A DNA stretch of 64,000 bases from Micromonospora sediminicola (GTDB lineage Bacteria; Actinomycetota; Actinomycetes; Mycobacteriales; Micromonosporaceae): assembly GCF_900089585.1 (NCBI RefSeq), contig NZ_FLRH01000003.1, forward strand, positions 4,230,501 to 4,294,500. Reading direction: 5' to 3'. The notes under the pieces were generated by a model that did not search any database, had not been told where the DNA came from, and worked only from the letters and a program-made list of their open reading frames with translations. The translations under genes were made by a program, and so were the position numbers. Positions 7,746-15,960 of this stretch are shown here, one piece after another. The stretch's first letter is position 1, and each line of letters starts with the position of its first letter.

Positions 7746-9386
7746 TCAGCGACGGGCGCGTTCCTCCCGGCCGCCCGGCTCGATGCTCACCTCGTCGAAG
7801 GCGGGCGCACCGTCGACCGCGTCCGCGCCCACCGCCACGGTGCGGCCGGTGTCCGGCAGGTCGAGGCTGGAGCGAAGGGTAACCGGGCGCAGCAACAGCG
7901 CCGCCACGACGCCGACGACCGCGATGGCGGCCGAGATGAGGAAGATGTGCCCGGTCGCGTCCCCGTAGGCGGCCCGGACGATCTGCCGTACCGGCTCGGG
8001 CAGCGCGTCGAGGTTGAGCGTGCTGCCGCCGCCCCCGCCGGTGGTGGGGATGCCGGCGGCGGCGAGGTCGTGGGTGATCCGGTCGCTGACCCGCCGGGCC
8101 AGCACCGCGCCGAGCACCGACACGCCGATGGTGCCGCCGAGCGAGCGGAAGAAGGCGACGCTGGCGCTGGCCGCGCCGATGTCGGAGAGCGCGACGGTGT
8201 TCTGCACCGCGAGCACCAGGTTCTGCATGGTCATGCCGACCCCGACGCCGACGACGAACATGGCGACCCCGACCAGGACCAGCGAGGTCTCGTGGTCGAC
8301 GGTGCCGAGCAGCGCGAAGCCGGCGACCAGCACGATCGAGCCGAAGACGATGTACGGCTTGATCCGACCGGACGTGGTGATCATCCGTCCGGCCACGATC
8401 GAGGAGATCAGCACGCCGGCCATCATCGGGATGGTGAGCAGGCCGGCCTCGGTCGGGCTGTAGCCGCGGCCGATCTGGAAGTACTGACCGAGGAAGACCG
8501 CGCCGCCGAACATCGCCATGCCGACCGCGAGGCTGCCGAGGATGGCCAGGGCGGTGGTGCGCTCGCGGACGATGTGCAGCGGCACCACCGGCTCGGCGGC
8601 CCGCGACTCCACCCACACGGCCAGCGCGAGCAGCAGCGCCGCCCCGCCGACCATGGCGCCGGTCTGCCAGGAGAGCCAGGCGAACGAGTCGTCGACGAAG
8701 GAGATCCAGATCAGCAGCACGCTGACCCCGGCCGCGATGAGGGTGGCGCCCAGGTAGTCGATCTTCACGTTCCGCCGGCGCACGGTGGGCAGGTTCAGGG
8801 TGACCTGGAGCAGGAACAGCGCGATGATCGCGACCGGCACGCCGACGAAGAAGCACCAGCGCCAGCCGAGCCAGGAGGTGTCGACGATGAGGCCGCCGAG
8901 CAGCGGCCCGCCGACCGTGGCGAGCGCCATCACGCCACCGAGGTAGCCGTTGTAGCGGCCCCGCTCGCGCGGCGGGATCATCGCCGCGATGGCGACCTGG
9001 ACCAGCGCCTGAAGTCCGCCGACGCCGATGCCCTGGAAGGCGCGGGCGGCGATGAGCTGCCCGGCGCTCTGCGCGAAGCCGGCGGCGACCGAGCCGGCCA
9101 GGAAGACCACGATGGCGACCTGGATCAGCAGCTTCTTGTTGAACAGGTCGGCGAGCTTGCCCCAGATCGGGGTGGTCGCGGTGGCGGTGAGCAGGGTGGC
9201 GGTGACCACCCAGGTGTACTGGGTCTGCGAGCCGTTGAGCGCTCCGATGATCTTCGGCAGGGCGGTGGAGACCACGGTGCTGCTCAGCATGGCCACGAAG
9301 AGCACCAGCAGCAGCCCGCTGAGTGCCTCCAGCGTCTGCCGCCGGCTCATGGGCGCGGCCTCGGCCGTCGCGGTGGGTGCGCTCAT
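7746..9386 (-). CDS. MFS drug exporter, DHA2 family, divergent from TetR
   Basis: The 546-residue protein is a second 14-helix DHA2 exporter. The first helix holds LSSTVVSTALPKI (motif D1-like), motif A is GKLADLFNKKLL, and motif C appears as VGGPLLGGLIVD. It is predicted to expel hydrophobic toxic compounds by proton antiport. The start has a good GGAGGA 7 nt upstream. The gene is transcribed away from a TetR gene (start 9507), and the 120-bp gap contains repeated TTGCC/GGCAA half-sites, so TetR repression relieved by a substrate drug is the likely control. It is not closely similar to the exporter at 836-2425. Confidence 0.92.
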   Translation of the reverse strand: MSAPTATAEAAPMSRRQTLEALSGLLLVLFVAMLSSTVVSTALPKIIGALNGSQTQYTWVVTATLLTATATTPIWGKLADLFNKKLLIQVAIVVFLAGSVAAGFAQSAGQLIAARAFQGIGVGGLQALVQVAIAAMIPPRERGRYNGYLGGVMALATVGGPLLGGLIVDTSWLGWRWCFFVGVPVAIIALFLLQVTLNLPTVRRRNVKIDYLGATLIAAGVSVLLIWISFVDDSFAWLSWQTGAMVGGAALLLALAVWVESRAAEPVVPLHIVRERTTALAILGSLAVGMAMFGGAVFLGQYFQIGRGYSPTEAGLLTIPMMAGVLISSIVAGRMITTSGRIKPYIVFGSIVLVAGFALLGTVDHETSLVLVGVAMFVVGVGVGMTMQNLVLAVQNTVALSDIGAASASVAFFRSLGGTIGVSVLGAVLARRVSDRITHDLAAAGIPTTGGGGGSTLNLDALPEPVRQIVRAAYGDATGHIFLISAAIAVVGVVAALLLRPVTLRSSLDLPDTGRTVAVGADAVDGAPAFDEVSIEPGGREERARR

Positions 9387-9452
9387 CGCGCGTCCTCCAG
9401 GTGTGTCGATTCGGGGGGCCGCTTCGTTGCCTCAAGCAATCATCAACAAATC

Positions 9453-9499
9453 TTGCCCAACAGGCAACTTTGCCCATTGAGAAAAGGATCACGTACGCT
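9453..9499 (+). promoter_or_regulatory. TetR promoter with alternating TTGCC/GGCAA operator
   Basis: TTGCC (9453-9457), GGCAA (9463-9467) and TTGCC (9470-9474) alternate, forming overlapping inverted repeats. A further TTGCC lies at 9427-9431. A plausible promoter for the TetR gene overlaps the last half-site: -35 TTGCCC (9470-9475), 18-nt spacer, -10 TACGCT (9494-9499), start codon 7 nt later. Binding here could block both divergent genes. Confidence 0.55.
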
Positions 9500-9506
9500 G
9501 GCCGCC

Positions 9507-10097
9507 ATGGACGAGTGCACCGGGCTGCGCGAGCGCAAGAAGGCGGCGACCCGCCTGGCGCTGCACGAGGCGGCCCTGCGCCTGGCCGTCGAGCACGGCC
9601 CGGACCGGGTCACGGTCGAGGCCATCGCCGACGCGGCCAACGTCTCCCGGCGCACGTTCTCCAACTACTTCTCCGGCAAGGAGGAGGCGCTCTTCCACGG
9701 CGACACGCTGCGACTGCGCCGGCTGCTCGAACTGGTCGCGCGGCAGCCGACCGACCTGCCGCCCTGGCGGGCGCTGACCGAGGCCGCCCTGGCCCAGGCG
9801 GACGAGGGCTACGACGATCCGGCCGAGCCGTGGCTGAGCCGCCGACGGCTGCTGCACGGGCATCCGAGCCTGGTCGCCCACCAGGTCGGCGCGTACGCGG
9901 CGATCGAGCGGGAGCTGTCCGCGGAGATCGCCCGCCGGCTCACCGGTCCGGACGCGCCGCTGCGGGCCCGGGTCCTGGGCGCCACGTTCCTGGCCACCCT
10001 GCGCGTCGCCGCCCAGCAGTGGATCGAGCACCCGGACGAACCGCTGCGCGCCGTGCTGTCCACCGTCCTCGCCCACGCCACCCCGGCGACCGGCTGA
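9507..10097 (+). CDS. TetR-family repressor of the adjacent exporter
   Basis: The 196-residue protein has a typical TetR N-terminus: helix-turn-helix at about residues 30-55 with VEAIADAANVSRRTFSNYFSGKEEAL. A helical ligand domain follows, resembling the mycofactocin/MftR-type C-terminal pattern. It lies back-to-back with the DHA2 exporter, the classic layout of a local drug-responsive repressor. The ATG is 7 nt after a TACGCT hexamer and lacks a Shine-Dalgarno, so the transcript may be leaderless. The ligand is unknown. Confidence 0.9.
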   Translation: MDECTGLRERKKAATRLALHEAALRLAVEHGPDRVTVEAIADAANVSRRTFSNYFSGKEEALFHGDTLRLRRLLELVARQPTDLPPWRALTEAALAQADEGYDDPAEPWLSRRRLLHGHPSLVAHQVGAYAAIERELSAEIARRLTGPDAPLRARVLGATFLATLRVAAQQWIEHPDEPLRAVLSTVLAHATPATG

Positions 10098-10183
10098 GCC
10101 ACGCCCCAGCCGCCCCGGTGGCGGACGAGGGAATGCGTGGCGATTCCGGCACGCCGTCTGACCTGCGCTGACACACTCGGCCG

Positions 10184-11503
10184 GTGGGTGGCGGCGACCG
10201 GTGGCGCAAGGGGCTCGGGCCCGCGGCCCGCGTCGCCCCGGCCACCCGGGTGGACAAGTTCGAGATCTTCTTCGACCTCGTCTTCGTCGTGTCCTTCTTC
10301 ATCATCACGCGCGCCACCGCGGCGAACGTGACCGTGCGGGAACTGCTGCACGCGCTGCTGGTACTCGCCGTGCTCTGGTGGTGCTGGGTGGTGCACAGCG
10401 CGGTCGCCGCCCGGCTGCGTCTGGGCGAGGGCTTCGTGCCGATCCTCATGGTGATCGGCATGGTCGCGTTGTTCACGTTCGCGCTGGCGCTGCCCCAGAC
10501 CTTCGGCGACCTGCGTCAGGGCAGCGCCGGCCCGATGCTGGTGACGGTCAGCTACGTGGTGATCCGGATCGTGCACACGGCGCTCTACTGGTACGCCACC
10601 CGGGGCGACCCACCGGCGCGGCGCAAGGTGTGGGTGTTCGCGCCGGAGGTGCTGCTCTCGACCTCCCTGCTGCTGGTGGCAGCGCTGCTGCCGCCGCGGG
10701 TCGACCCGGAGGTCGGACCCTGGCTGCGCGACGGACTCTGGATCGCGGTCGTGGTCATCCAGTACAGCAGCGGCCTGCTGGCCGGCACCGACGGCTGGAA
10801 GATCACCTCCGCCGAGCACTGGACCGAGCGGTACGACCTGATCCTGATCATCGCGCTGGGTGAGTCGGTCATCTCGGTCGGTGTCGGCGGCAACCTGCTC
10901 GGCAAGGCGGTGACCTGGCCGGCCATCCCGGCGGCGATCTTCGGGATCCTGTTCGTCGCGGCGCTCTGGTGGGCGCACTTCGACATGATCGGGCCGGCCG
11001 CCCGGATCGCGTTGCACGCGGCGCAGGGCCACCCCCGGGTGGCGATGGCCCGCGACGCGTACGCCTACCTCTACCTGCCCATGATCGCCGGGGTGATCCT
11101 GTTCGCGATCGGCGCCGAGGAGCTGGTGCGGACCGTCACCGACCCGGTGGGCGGCAGCATGGAGCGGGGTCACGGGCCGGCGGTGCCGCTGCTCTTCGGC
11201 GGGGTGATGATCTACTTCGCCGCGAACATGGCGTTCCAGTGGCGCACGCTGCGGACCCTGTCCTGGACCCGGGTCGGCGCGCTGGCCGCGCTCGCGGTCG
11301 CGCTGCCCTTCGGTCGGCACCTGCCGGCACTGGGGGCGCTGGGTCTGCTCACCGTGATCTGCGTGGCCCTGGTCGCGGTCGAACTGGTGGTGTTCGCCGA
11401 CGCCCGGGCCGCGCTGCGGCGCACGGTCCACCAGGAGAAGATCAGCGCGGAGGAGAGCGAGGCCGCCTGGCGGGCGCGCTGGCACGACGGCAGGTCGGAG
11501 TGA
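10184..11503 (+). CDS. Low temperature requirement protein A (LtrA) family
   Basis: The 439-residue membrane protein has about ten to twelve helices and the LtrA hallmarks: VDKFEIFFDLVFVVSF near residue 23 and ERYDLILIIALGESVISVG in the middle. LtrA was first linked to growth of Listeria at low temperature; the biochemical role of the family is not established. The start is GTG at 10184, without a convincing ribosome site. The neighbours do not suggest a pathway: TetR lies upstream and the SRPBCC fusion gene starts 37 bp downstream. Confidence 0.88.
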   Translation: MGGGDRWRKGLGPAARVAPATRVDKFEIFFDLVFVVSFFIITRATAANVTVRELLHALLVLAVLWWCWVVHSAVAARLRLGEGFVPILMVIGMVALFTFALALPQTFGDLRQGSAGPMLVTVSYVVIRIVHTALYWYATRGDPPARRKVWVFAPEVLLSTSLLLVAALLPPRVDPEVGPWLRDGLWIAVVVIQYSSGLLAGTDGWKITSAEHWTERYDLILIIALGESVISVGVGGNLLGKAVTWPAIPAAIFGILFVAALWWAHFDMIGPAARIALHAAQGHPRVAMARDAYAYLYLPMIAGVILFAIGAEELVRTVTDPVGGSMERGHGPAVPLLFGGVMIYFAANMAFQWRTLRTLSWTRVGALAALAVALPFGRHLPALGALGLLTVICVALVAVELVVFADARAALRRTVHQEKISAEESEAAWRARWHDGRSE

Positions 11504-11540
11504 CCTGACACGTTCTTGACTCAGGCCCTAGAGTCTCCGC

Positions 11541-12602
11541 GTGATCGAGATCGCCACCGAGGTCGACCTGTTCCACCCGCCCGCCCGGATCTGGCGGGCG
11601 CTGACGGAACAGGCGCTGCTGGCCAAGTGGTTCGTCGAGAGCACCCCGCAGGCCGACCGCTGGGTGCTGGCGTCCGCGGCGCTGCCCGGTTACGACGCCG
11701 ACACCGAGGTGGAGGTGGTCGAGCTGCGGACCCCGGAACGGCTGGTGGTCCGCTGCCGGGAGGCCGACCGGGCCACCCGCCTGGCCTGCGATCTGACCGC
11801 CACCGCGCACGGCACCCGCCTCTCCGTGCGCGAGGTGCTGGAGGAGGGCGACTGGGACGCCGACGCCCGCGCCGAGCAGCACGAGCAGGCGCTGACCGGG
11901 CGTCTGCCGGCGATCCTCGACTGGCTCGCCTTTCAGGCTGTCGACCTGCGCCGGGCCGAGGGCGGGCTGACCGCCGAGCTGCCGGTGGTCCGGCTGCTGG
12001 GCGAGGCGTCGGGCCGGTCCCGGCGACGTCGCACGCTGGTGGCCGCCGGCGTGGTGACGGTGCTCGCCGGCGTCGCCGGGGCGGTGCTGTGGGCGGTGCG
12101 GCCCACGCCTCCCGCGCCGGCCGCGCCCGCGGTGTCCGCGCCGCCGCTGGTCATGCCCTCCCCCACCGCCGCCGCCGCGCGCCCCACGAGCGCCCGACCC
12201 ACGCCGAGCGCCAGCCGCCGGAGTCCCTCACCGTCGCCGTCCGCGTCCCGCTCCCCCAGCCGTACGCCGAGCCCTGCGCCACCGGCCGTGATCCCGCTGA
12301 CCGCGACGTACGAGACGGTCAACGACCGGGTCTTCGGCTACCGGGGCGAGGTGGTGCTGGCCAACCCCGGCCCGACGGCCCGGCCGCAGTGGACGGTGAC
12401 CGTGGCGCTCGGCGACGGCGCCACGCTGGGCTCGGTCAGCGGTGCCGAGGCGGCGCAGGACGGCGCCGTGGTCACGTTCACCGGCGACGCGCTGCCGGCC
12501 GGCGGTTCGACCACCATCCGCTTCGACGTCCGCGATCCCGACCCTCTGCACGACGGCCCGGAGAGCTGCGCGGTTGACACCACCCCCTGCGCCACCTCCT
12601 GA
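11541..12602 (+). CDS. SRPBCC (AHSA1-like) domain fused through a TM helix to a CBM2-like domain
   Basis: This 353-residue protein has three parts. Residues 1-145 are an SRPBCC/AHSA1-type lipid-cavity domain (ATEVDLFHPPARIWRALTE; AKWFVES). A single membrane helix at about 165-187 follows RSRRRR, predicting a cytoplasmic N-terminus. After a Ser/Pro linker (about 190-250) comes a CBM2-like beta-sandwich (about 252-343) that keeps a cysteine near its end but only one tryptophan (QWTVTV), so carbohydrate binding is doubtful. The GTG start follows TAGAGT by 6 nt, suggesting a leaderless transcript. It could signal or anchor between wall and cytoplasm; function unknown. Confidence 0.8.
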   Translation: MIEIATEVDLFHPPARIWRALTEQALLAKWFVESTPQADRWVLASAALPGYDADTEVEVVELRTPERLVVRCREADRATRLACDLTATAHGTRLSVREVLEEGDWDADARAEQHEQALTGRLPAILDWLAFQAVDLRRAEGGLTAELPVVRLLGEASGRSRRRRTLVAAGVVTVLAGVAGAVLWAVRPTPPAPAAPAVSAPPLVMPSPTAAAARPTSARPTPSASRRSPSPSPSASRSPSRTPSPAPPAVIPLTATYETVNDRVFGYRGEVVLANPGPTARPQWTVTVALGDGATLGSVSGAEAAQDGAVVTFTGDALPAGGSTTIRFDVRDPDPLHDGPESCAVDTTPCATS

Positions 12603-12652
12603 CCGCACGCATCGATCGACGTCATGTCATCGACGTTCACCCATTGAGCCGA

Positions 12653-12666
12653 TGGGAGCGCTCCCG
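12653..12666 (+). promoter_or_regulatory. CebR-like operator upstream of GH62/GH30 genes
   Basis: The sequence TGGGAGCGCTCCCG contains the perfect 12-bp palindrome GGGAGCGCTCCC. It matches 13 of 14 bases of the CebR/CelR box (TGGGAGCGCTCCCA) that controls cellulose-use genes by cellobiose in Streptomyces and Thermobifida. It lies 88 bp before the GH62 start. A second copy precedes the GH5 cellulase at 42383. No cebR gene is in the window. Confidence 0.85.
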
Positions 12667-12753
12667 TAGCATGGGCGAACGCGGCTGTTAACGCTCACAA
12701 CACAATTACCCCGACGAATGCGTGGAGCCGCCACCACCACAGGAGGGTCCATC

Positions 12754-14151
12754 ATGCCCCGATCGAGAACGGTCAATGCCGCAGTGGCGTCAGCCGGCGC
12801 CGTGCTGCTCGCGTCCACGGGAATCGCCGTGGCACTGCCGGCCGGCGCGGCCGCCGCCGGCTGCTCCGTGGCCTACACCGTCCCGTCCCAGTGGCAGGGC
12901 GGCTTCGGCGCCAACGTCACCATCACCAACCTCGGCGACCCCGTGTCGAGCTGGACGCTCACCTGGTCCTACGCCGCCGGCCAGACCGTCACCCAGGCCT
13001 GGAACGCCACCGTCACCCAGAACGGCGCCGCCGTCACCGCCCGCAACGTCGCCTACAACGGCTCCATCCCCACCAACGGCACCACCTCGTTCGGCTTCAA
13101 CGGCGCCTGGACCAGCAGCAACCCCACCCCCACCAGCTTCGCCCTCAACGGCGTCACCTGCACCGGCGGCACCACCACCCCGACCACATCACCCACCACC
13201 TCGCCGACCGCCTCGCCGACGCCGACGACGACGCCACCCGGCACGTGCAACCTGCCGTCGAGTTACCGCTGGAGTTCGACCGGTCCGTTGGCGAACCCGC
13301 GGTCGGGTTGGGTGTCGTTGAAGGACTTCACGGTCGCTCCGTACAACGGTCGGCATCTGGTCTACGCGACGACGCACGACTACGGGTCGTCGTGGGGGTC
13401 GATGAACTTCGGGTTGTTCAGCAACTGGTCGGAGATGGCCTCGGCGAGTCAGAACGCCATGTCGCAGGGCACCGTCGCGCCGACGTTGTTCTACTTCGCT
13501 CCGCGCAGCATCTGGGTCCTGGCCTACCAGTGGGGTCCGACCGCGTTCTCCTACAAGACCTCGAGCGACCCGACCAACCCCAACGGCTGGTCGTCGGCGC
13601 AGCCGCTGTTCACCGGCAGCATCTCCGGCTCCGGCACCGGCCCGATCGACCAGACGCTGATCGCCGACGAGCAGAACATGTACCTGTTCTTCGCCGGTGA
13701 CAACGGCAAGATCTACCGGGCCAGCATGCCGATCGGGAACTTCCCCGGCAGCTTCGGCTCGACCTACACCACGATCATGAGCGACTCGACGAACAACCTC
13801 TTCGAAGCCGTCCAGGTCTACAAACTGCAGGGCCAGACCCGCTACCTGATGATCGTCGAGGCGATCGGGGCGCAGGGCCGCTACTTCCGCTCCTTCACCG
13901 CGACCAGCCTCAACGGCTCCTGGACCCCGCAGGCGGCGACCGAGAGCAACCCGTTCGCCGGCAAGGCCAACAGCGGCGCCACCTGGACCAACGACATCAG
14001 CCACGGCGAGCTGATCCGTACCAGCGCCGACCAGACCTTCACCGTCGACCCCTGCAACCTGCAACTGCTCTACCAGGGCCGCGCCACCAACTCCGGCGGC
14101 GACTACGGCCTGCTGCCCTACCGCCCCGGCCTGCTCACCCTCCAACGCTGA
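12754..14151 (+). CDS. Secreted CBM2-GH62 alpha-L-arabinofuranosidase
   Basis: The 465-residue protein has a signal peptide (about 1-35), an N-terminal CBM2 (about 36-136), a Thr/Pro linker and a GH62 five-bladed propeller (about 165-465). The three expected acids are visible: D191 in SLKDFTV (base), D299 in GPIDQTL (pKa modulator) and E351 in NLFEAVQ (acid). It should remove arabinose from arabinoxylan while tethered to cellulose. A CebR-like box lies upstream, and AGGAGG is 7 nt before the chosen ATG. The GH30 gene starts 18 bp downstream, so the two probably form an operon. Its CBM2 DNA is almost identical to the next gene's. Confidence 0.93.
   Translation: MPRSRTVNAAVASAGAVLLASTGIAVALPAGAAAAGCSVAYTVPSQWQGGFGANVTITNLGDPVSSWTLTWSYAAGQTVTQAWNATVTQNGAAVTARNVAYNGSIPTNGTTSFGFNGAWTSSNPTPTSFALNGVTCTGGTTTPTTSPTTSPTASPTPTTTPPGTCNLPSSYRWSSTGPLANPRSGWVSLKDFTVAPYNGRHLVYATTHDYGSSWGSMNFGLFSNWSEMASASQNAMSQGTVAPTLFYFAPRSIWVLAYQWGPTAFSYKTSSDPTNPNGWSSAQPLFTGSISGSGTGPIDQTLIADEQNMYLFFAGDNGKIYRASMPIGNFPGSFGSTYTTIMSDSTNNLFEAVQVYKLQGQTRYLMIVEAIGAQGRYFRSFTATSLNGSWTPQAATESNPFAGKANSGATWTNDISHGELIRTSADQTFTVDPCNLQLLYQGRATNSGGDYGLLPYRPGLLTLQR
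12889..13202 (+). repeat. CBM2-encoding direct repeat, copy A
   Basis: This 314-bp stretch within the GH62 gene matches 14305-14618 in the GH30 gene at 313 of 314 positions. The only difference is G at 13136 versus C at 14552 (Ser versus Thr). The repeat covers most of the CBM2 and the start of the linker; the signal peptides and catalytic domains outside it differ. Confidence 0.95.
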
Positions 14152-14169
14152 CGGTTCGGGAGAGATCCG

Positions 14170-15900
14170 ATGAGAAGACTCAGCGCACCTCGTACCGCAC
14201 TGGTCACGGCCGGGACCGTCCTACTGGCGTCGGCCGCCGCGGCGGTGGCGGTGCCGGCCGGGGCGGCAGCCGCCGGCTGTTCCGTGACCTACGCCGTGTC
14301 CTCGCAGTGGCAGGGCGGCTTCGGCGCCAACGTCACCATCACCAACCTCGGCGACCCCGTGTCGAGCTGGACGCTCACCTGGTCCTACGCCGCCGGCCAG
14401 ACCGTCACCCAGGCCTGGAACGCCACCGTCACCCAGAACGGCGCCGCCGTCACCGCCCGCAACGTCGCCTACAACGGCTCCATCCCCACCAACGGCACCA
14501 CCTCGTTCGGCTTCAACGGCGCCTGGACCAGCAGCAACCCCACCCCCACCACCTTCGCCCTCAACGGCGTCACCTGCACCGGCGGCACCACCACCCCGAC
14601 CACATCACCCACCACCTCACCCCCGCCGTCGCCGACGCCGACGTCGTCGCCGTCCACGCCGCCGCCGGGCGGGCCGGCGGACATCACGGTGAACACCGGC
14701 ACGACCTACCAGACGGTCGACGGGTTCGGGGCGGCGGTGTCGATCTGGGGCGGCGCCTGGTCCACGGCCGAGACGCAGACGCTGGTCGGGCTCGGCCCCA
14801 ACCAGCTCGGTCTGTCCATCGTGCGCACCGGGCTCTCGCCGGTGTCCAGCGAGTGGGCGACGCAGGTGAGCGCGCTGAGGACGGCCAAGTCGTACGGGTC
14901 GAACGTGAAGATCATGGCGTCGCCGTGGACGGCGCCGGCGGCCTGGAAGACGAACAACAGCCGGATCAACGGCGGCAAGCTGAGGCCCGAGTACTACGAC
15001 GACTACGCCAACCACCTCAACAGCTACGTGCAGTACATGCGCAACCAGGGCGTGACGATCGACGTCACCTCGGTGCAGAACGAGCCGGACTGGCACCCGG
15101 ACTACGACTCGATGGACTGGAGTGGCACCGAACTCCAGACGTTCGTCCGGGAGCAGGGCGCCAAGGTGCAGAACACCAAGCTGATGGTCGCCGAGGCGGT
15201 GAACCTCAACTACGGCTACACCGACCCGACGCTCAACGACGCGGCGGCCCGCAACAACATCGGCTACATCGGCGGCCACCTCTACGGCACCGAGGCCGCC
15301 GGCCGGCTGAAGCCCTACCCGCTGGCGCAGCAGTACCAGAAGCCGGTCTGGATGACCGAGTGGAACCTGCACGAGGCCGACGGCGGCGGCTCGAACATCT
15401 GGGGCAACCCGGCCAACGCCACGGTCTGGAACGAGACGCTGGACGACATCATGCGCACCGTGCACAGGTCGATGGAGTCCAACTGGAGCGCCTACGTCTG
15501 GTGGTACGGCAAGCGCTACTACTCGTTCATCGGTGACGGCGAGTCCGCGTACGGCACGGTGGCCGGCGCGCCGCTCAAGCGGGGGTACGCGTTCGCCCAG
15601 TACGCCAAGTACGTGCGCCCCGGCTACCAGCGGGTGGGCCTGACCAAGAGTTCCAAGGCGTCGCCCCTGGAGGTGACCGCCTACTCCGGCGACGGGAAGG
15701 TGACCCTGGTGATCCTCAACCGGTCCACCAGCGCGGTGAACAACGCGGTCGTCCAGGCGCCGCAGAACGTCAGCCGCGCCGAGTACGTGGCCACGTCGCA
15801 GAACGCCAGCGCGGCGAGCCAGCCGGTCGGCGTGAACGGCAACCAGGTCACGGTGAACGTCGGCGCGCGGAGCATCTCCACCGTCGTGCTCACCCTCTGA
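14170..15900 (+). CDS. Secreted CBM2-GH30 xylanase (GH30_8-like)
   Basis: The 576-residue protein has a signal peptide (about 1-35), CBM2 (36-136), a Pro/Ser linker and a GH30 domain (about 170-576) comprising a TIM barrel plus a side beta-sandwich. The catalytic acid is E305 in VQNEPDW and the nucleophile is E397 in WMTEWNL. Overall it resembles subfamily 8 glucuronoxylanases, yet the substrate loop after the nucleophile reads WWYGKRYYSF instead of the usual WWYIRR-type loop. Its need for glucuronic acid side groups is therefore uncertain. GGGAGAG precedes the ATG. It likely shares a transcript and CebR-type control with the GH62 gene 18 bp upstream. Confidence 0.9.
   Translation: MRRLSAPRTALVTAGTVLLASAAAAVAVPAGAAAAGCSVTYAVSSQWQGGFGANVTITNLGDPVSSWTLTWSYAAGQTVTQAWNATVTQNGAAVTARNVAYNGSIPTNGTTSFGFNGAWTSSNPTPTTFALNGVTCTGGTTTPTTSPTTSPPPSPTPTSSPSTPPPGGPADITVNTGTTYQTVDGFGAAVSIWGGAWSTAETQTLVGLGPNQLGLSIVRTGLSPVSSEWATQVSALRTAKSYGSNVKIMASPWTAPAAWKTNNSRINGGKLRPEYYDDYANHLNSYVQYMRNQGVTIDVTSVQNEPDWHPDYDSMDWSGTELQTFVREQGAKVQNTKLMVAEAVNLNYGYTDPTLNDAAARNNIGYIGGHLYGTEAAGRLKPYPLAQQYQKPVWMTEWNLHEADGGGSNIWGNPANATVWNETLDDIMRTVHRSMESNWSAYVWWYGKRYYSFIGDGESAYGTVAGAPLKRGYAFAQYAKYVRPGYQRVGLTKSSKASPLEVTAYSGDGKVTLVILNRSTSAVNNAVVQAPQNVSRAEYVATSQNASAASQPVGVNGNQVTVNVGARSISTVVLTL
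14305..14618 (+). repeat. CBM2-encoding direct repeat, copy B
   Basis: This is the partner of 12889-13202, 1416 bp away in the same reading frame, with one mismatch over 314 bp. Synonymous sites are also identical, which points to recent duplication or gene conversion rather than protein-level constraint. Confidence 0.95.
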
Positions 15901-15918
15901 CAGGGGACAGGACAAAGG

Positions 15919-15947
15919 GCGGGGGCGGCCGGATCGGCCGCCCCCGC
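15919..15947. terminator. Bidirectional terminator between GH30 and pectate lyase genes
   Basis: Thirteen-nt arms GCGGGGGCGGCCG (15919-15931) and its exact complement (15935-15947) enclose GAT. The hairpin sits between convergent gene ends at 15900 and 15961 and can serve both. Confidence 0.8.
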
Positions 15948-15960
15948 TCGTCGCGCCGGA

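Noticed and set aside
12889..14618. Direct repeats considered as ends of a composite transposon
   Set aside because: The repeated DNA is purely CBM2 coding sequence within two intact genes; there is no transposase or terminal inverted repeat.
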